A stretch of DNA of 64,000 nt from Oscillospiraceae bacterium (GTDB taxonomy: Bacteria; Bacillota; Clostridia; Oscillospirales; Acutalibacteraceae), in assembly GCA_015066175.1 (NCBI GenBank), contig SVOW01000012.1:1-64000 (forward strand). Direction: 5' to 3'. This document shows, piece by piece, positions 60,243-64,000 of the stretch; position 1 is the stretch's first letter, and every line of letters begins with the position of its first letter. The translations under genes and the position numbers were made by a program. Under the pieces are notes generated by a model. The model was not told the origin of the DNA and ran no database searches. It worked only from the letters and a program-made list of their open reading frames with translations.

Positions 60243-63200
60243 TCACACTCCTACAGGAACGGCCACAGCACCGTCTCTTTGATTTTTACGGCTTAATGCT
60301 TTTACAATAGTAGAAACAGGGATTTCAGCCGTTGTATCCTTTTCAAGTAACGCTCTCAAGAGATTATTCTGTTCACGAAGTAATTCATTCTGCTCACTGT
60401 TTGCATCCTGAACACCTCTTGAAATACCTGCTACAATCTGCTCGTTGTTGACAACTGCAGATTTATTTCCGATTGTGCCAACCATTTCAGGGCCTGCTTC
60501 ACGTGCAATAAACATCTGACCTGTTGTGGGGAAACCGCCATCAGCAAGTCGCGGTATCCTGACTTCGCTGATTGTAGAAATGCTGAAACCTAATTTTTTA
60601 CCGCCGATACCGGGAACCCAATCGGGAACATCAAAAGAAATTTTATTAAGTCCCCTTATCAATGTGTTGATACACCTGATTACACCATTTGCCATTCCTT
60701 CAAAGAAGCCAATCAAACCATTAACGACACCCTTTGCACCACGTACAATTGAATTGAGGAATCCGCCGCTTCCACCTGTTGCTGATTCAAAAGAACCCAT
60801 ATTTTTCTTATATGTACCAACAAGCTTTGTAGCTTTTACAATCATTGGATTGAGTTTTTCCAAAGCGGGTATCAATTTTTCAAATTCCGTTGTCTGGTCC
60901 GATACTTCGTTATACATTCTTTCTACAGGGTTTGTCAGGAAAAAGCTGATTACTGTATCTACGGTTGCAGCAATGCCCGCAATTGCACTCACCACTGTAA
61001 ATGCTATAACTGCCGCTGCAAAGTCGGTCATAAACGCTGTAAAAGCGTCCATATCAGTTTTCAACGTAGGCAAAATCGCACTCATTCCGGCTAACACAGG
61101 GGCTAACATGGTAAGTTCCGTTGCTACCCTGCCGAGCGAAGCACAGAACAGGACAAAAGCTGCTGCCAATTCAACCAACAAGGCCGTGCCCATTGCAATC
61201 GCAAGTGGTAACAATCCTGCACTTGCTACGGTTGCCATACCGAGAGCCGCCGTTACAACACCGATACCGATAAGGAGTGCTGTACCTGTGCTGATAGCAG
61301 TAGTTATTGTGGGGCCGTTAAAAAGTACAGGCTGCCATGCTATTGCTATCTGATTAAGTGCAAAGCCGATTGCCCATATTTCTGCGAGGAATAAGCCCAC
61401 AGATACGCCGACCACAGCCAATGTAGCTGTGCCGATTGCAAGGTTGCTCATTACTGCTGAACCTGTTGTGCCGAGTACACCTACTGCTGCACCAAATGCA
61501 CCCATTAAGGCGACACCTATCAGTAAAGCGGCAGTTACGGTGTCATATTTATCAAGCACAGGTTTCCATGCATCCGCCATCTGGTCAAGCATTAAGCCGA
61601 GACCCCAGACAGCACCTACTACCAAGCCAACCGCAACTGCAACCTCAGCAATAATTACAAGACCTACACCGAGGTTTTTCATCAGCGATGTCATTTTGGT
61701 AGAAAGTTGTGATGTGGTTTGGCTGACAGTATCTGCTGCAGTTGTCACCTTCGGCAATTCCGTTGTAACCTTAGTTGTGTCAGGTGCTTTGATTTTTGAA
61801 AGAACGTCAAAAGCTACAAGAATACCACCAAGAACCTCAATGCATCCGATTACAAGTGATGCCTTATCAACGCCACTCCAATCACCTTGTTTGATAGCAT
61901 TCCAGTTTGTAGCAATTTCTTCAATAATTGTTGTAAGACCTTGTATTGCTGCTGCAGCACCTGCAATTTTGATATTGCCGGTAAACAAGCCTATTGCAAT
62001 GGCAATGTTGCTCAATCCTCTGATTACATCCAGAGAGTTATCAATATTAGCACCATTTTTAGCTATATCAGAAACACCGATTACAATTTCGCCTATGCCC
62101 TGAATCACCTTGAAAACACCGCCGAATTTGAGATTCCCTAACATTACCAGAGCATCGCCTATCAGTCCGGCACCTTCGCTGAGAACACCTGCAACGTTTT
62201 CGAAATTAAATCCGTTATTACTTATATCCTCCAGATACGTTCTCAATCTGTCAAGGTCAGCCAAAAACATACTTGCACCCAGTATTGAAAAACTCCACTG
62301 AAAAGATTTTCCCTTGATATTCTTTAACTTTTCAATGCCCTCCAATAACTTTTTGGAAATTTCCCATGAAGCAATGCCTGCCGCAATTGTACCTACAGTT
62401 GTAGCAATTTTTTTCAATGTATCTTCAAACGGTCCGAGGTCAGGTGTTTTTATGTTCTTCAGGAAATCATAGTCATATGCACCTAAATCCAGGCCCAATG
62501 TTGAATCATATCCGTTATCCAGAGAAGATGTTGAAGCAGAGGTATCATTGAGTTTGTTTATTTCATCAATGCCGAGCAAAGATTTTTTCAATTCTTTTAC
62601 AGCCTTTTCTGCACCTTCGGTTGAATCTGTTAAATCATCCATTCCCGAAGCACCGAAATCCATACCGCTATAATCGATTTCCGGCAATTCATAACCCAAA
62701 AAATCAGCAAGTCTTTTTGCGGCATCTGTTATAACCTGAATCAAAGCCTGAAAATATGGAATAACTCTTACTGCTATTACACTTACGGCTTGACCCATAG
62801 TACGTTTTGCTTGTTCCCACTGAGCACTCATAATTCTCAATGAATTCGCAGGGGTTACAATTGTTCGTGCAAGGTCGCCCTGAATGTTCGTGGTATGTTC
62901 CATCAAAGTGACATAACGCAATGTAGCTTTCTGTGCTTCAGTCATTTTCGATGTAGAAAGGTCGATACCATGAGCAAGTGCAGTTTCACGCAGCTGTGCA
63001 ACAGATAAATTGATACCCCATGCCTTAAGACCTTTAATCTGACCTGACATACCGCTTTGCAGTTTATTGAACGCGGTGGAAACATCTGTGTTCCAGAACG
63101 AAGAAAGGTCGTAAGCCATCTGAGTAAGATTCTTGCTCATTTTGTTGGTCACATCAGATGTTATTTCATAGCCTTCAGCCAACTGATTAAATGAACCCTG

Positions 63201-63566
63201 ATAATTCATCCATTCCTGGATATTTATACCAACAAGCCTTTCAACTTCTTTTGCATACTTACGTGCTCCTTCTGCACCATTTCCCATAGCAACATAAAAC
63301 AAGTTACTGCTTTCAACAAATTCATTGGATTTTTTGAACCATGAGCCAAAAACGCTTGTAATACTTTTTATCGCAGATACAGTTCTGGTTGCACCTGTTC
63401 TTAAGGAAGAAAAAGCTGAGCCGTATGAAGACACACTTTTCGAGCCTTTTGACGCAATGCCGTTAAGTTTTGACAATGTTGTTTTCAGCCCAGTTATATC
63501 TTTGCTGACATCGTCACTATCCATTTCCACTCTTATCTTTAACGTGTCGAGAACAACTTCACTCAC
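60243..63566 (-). CDS. Phage tail tape measure protein
   Basis: 1107 residues. Starts with a helical part (VEMDSDDVSKDITGLKTTLS), then the conserved tape-measure core (QMAYDLSSFWNTDVSTAFNK, LQSGMSGQIKGLKAWGIN). Long alternating hydrophobic helices (500-900) follow, and a C-terminal part with ADGGFPTTGQMFIAREAGPE, frequent in siphophages. It sets tail length. GTG start at 63566 with AGGAGG. Overlaps the Gp15-like gene by eight bases. Confidence 0.94.
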   Translation of the reverse strand: MSEVVLDTLKIRVEMDSDDVSKDITGLKTTLSKLNGIASKGSKSVSSYGSAFSSLRTGATRTVSAIKSITSVFGSWFKKSNEFVESSNLFYVAMGNGAEGARKYAKEVERLVGINIQEWMNYQGSFNQLAEGYEITSDVTNKMSKNLTQMAYDLSSFWNTDVSTAFNKLQSGMSGQIKGLKAWGINLSVAQLRETALAHGIDLSTSKMTEAQKATLRYVTLMEHTTNIQGDLARTIVTPANSLRIMSAQWEQAKRTMGQAVSVIAVRVIPYFQALIQVITDAAKRLADFLGYELPEIDYSGMDFGASGMDDLTDSTEGAEKAVKELKKSLLGIDEINKLNDTSASTSSLDNGYDSTLGLDLGAYDYDFLKNIKTPDLGPFEDTLKKIATTVGTIAAGIASWEISKKLLEGIEKLKNIKGKSFQWSFSILGASMFLADLDRLRTYLEDISNNGFNFENVAGVLSEGAGLIGDALVMLGNLKFGGVFKVIQGIGEIVIGVSDIAKNGANIDNSLDVIRGLSNIAIAIGLFTGNIKIAGAAAAIQGLTTIIEEIATNWNAIKQGDWSGVDKASLVIGCIEVLGGILVAFDVLSKIKAPDTTKVTTELPKVTTAADTVSQTTSQLSTKMTSLMKNLGVGLVIIAEVAVAVGLVVGAVWGLGLMLDQMADAWKPVLDKYDTVTAALLIGVALMGAFGAAVGVLGTTGSAVMSNLAIGTATLAVVGVSVGLFLAEIWAIGFALNQIAIAWQPVLFNGPTITTAISTGTALLIGIGVVTAALGMATVASAGLLPLAIAMGTALLVELAAAFVLFCASLGRVATELTMLAPVLAGMSAILPTLKTDMDAFTAFMTDFAAAVIAFTVVSAIAGIAATVDTVISFFLTNPVERMYNEVSDQTTEFEKLIPALEKLNPMIVKATKLVGTYKKNMGSFESATGGSGGFLNSIVRGAKGVVNGLIGFFEGMANGVIRCINTLIRGLNKISFDVPDWVPGIGGKKLGFSISTISEVRIPRLADGGFPTTGQMFIAREAGPEMVGTIGNKSAVVNNEQIVAGISRGVQDANSEQNELLREQNNLLRALLEKDTTAEIPVSTIVKALSRKNQRDGAVAVPVGV

Positions 63567-64000
63567 CTTTGCCCACCTCCTTGTCTTTTGCTTTCAAACG
63601 AGAATTAAAAGCACTTGCAAACGCTTCCATCATTGCTTTTGCTTTATCAAATTCTGCCTTTTCTTTCTTTTCTTTGTTTTCTTTAACTTTGTTTTCTGTC
63701 AATGCATATGGTTGTGAGGAATACGGAGTCGCCTTTGTGCCGCGTTTTGCAAAAGCATGTAATATCGGAGATACATCACATAACGCTTCATATATGTAAA
63801 GTCCTTGCAACCATAATTCTTCATTTTTTCTTTCTGATTTTAATTTGAACGCTTCACGATAATATTTCACCAAGCAACAGTCATCGTTCCAATATTGGTC
63901 ATAGGTCACACCTATTGACAAATAGAAGGGTAAGTGTTTATAAAATTGCTCAGTATAAGAAAAAACGGAAGCAGAGCCGTCTGATTCCGACTCGCCTCCG
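63559..64000 (-). CDS. Gp15-like tail assembly protein (partial at window end)
   Basis: The frame stays open to the window edge, so the start lies outside; a TTG at 63921 is not needed. Readable parts include FSYTEQFYKHLPFYLSIGVT, YDQYWNDDCCLVKYYREAF and LWLQGLYIYEALCDVSPILH, the familiar bacteriophage Gp15-type tail assembly chaperone placed just before the tape measure gene. C-terminus is lysine-rich. Confidence 0.82.
   Translation of the reverse strand, partial: GGESESDGSASVFSYTEQFYKHLPFYLSIGVTYDQYWNDDCCLVKYYREAFKLKSERKNEELWLQGLYIYEALCDVSPILHAFAKRGTKATPYSSQPYALTENKVKENKEKKEKAEFDKAKAMMEAFASAFNSRLKAKDKEVGKGE

Overview
The window looks like a chromosomal piece of a moderately AT-rich, low-GC, spore-lineage Firmicute, most like an uncultured gut Clostridia/Oscillospirales (Ruminococcaceae-type) bacterium. 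The reasons are SpoIID and RicT, GGAGG-type ribosome sites with frequent TTG/GTG starts, a cohesin-domain surface protein, several host-glycan enzymes (GH29, GH78, ChbG/YdjC, YhcH), and the typical mosaic of short hairpin repeats in intergenic DNA. No plasmid, replication origin or CRISPR array was seen.

Layout. 1-530 is a repeat mosaic without genes. 573-3824 (minus) is a lipid operon: acyltransferase, acyl-CoA/acyl-ACP synthetase, and a dedicated acyl carrier protein. 4079-9169 (minus) holds a cohesin protein with a structured leader, rlmH, a WalJ-type metallohydrolase, murA and an RluA-type pseudouridine synthase. 9333-13216 (plus) is a four-gene sugar operon (two Gfo/Idh/MocA dehydrogenases, two TIM-barrel isomerase/epimerases). 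13277-21923 carries a giant MMPL transporter with a tandem-repeat ectodomain, ChbG, an unusual GH29 protein, a HAD phosphatase, a 41-residue N/Q/K/D-rich peptide and a NodB-like protein. 21976-27774 has ileS, an alpha/beta hydrolase and mgtE. mgtE is preceded by a structured leader encoding a 24-residue peptide that starts MEPEG, reminiscent of the enterobacterial MgtL leader.

28005-34858 (plus) is a compact phage head cassette (TerS, TerL, portal, protease-like protein, decoration protein, major capsid protein, connectors, tail-fibre-like protein) with its own promoter and terminator. It has no integrase, tail, lysis or regulatory genes. 34874-41123 (minus) runs from citrate synthase through two membrane proteins, a QueG-like protein, holB and ricT, followed by a separate small ferredoxin. 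41226-49129 has spoIID, a second repeat mosaic sharing a ~175-bp inverted copy with the first, a phosphoesterase, three small clostridial proteins, and a glycan operon (yhcH, GH78, ybaK). A PrsA/SurA-like foldase follows.

A tRNA-Ser(GGA) at 49314-49406 marks the edge of a second, separate prophage whose lysis and tail genes (52366 to beyond the window end) run on the minus strand. Between the tRNA and the lysis genes lie possible integrase arm sites and a cargo operon with its own promoter: an unknown 212-residue protein, a 553-residue C39/papain-like cysteine peptidase candidate, and a 65-residue protein. This is the best candidate here for an undescribed system. The mgtE leader is the best candidate for an undescribed regulatory element.
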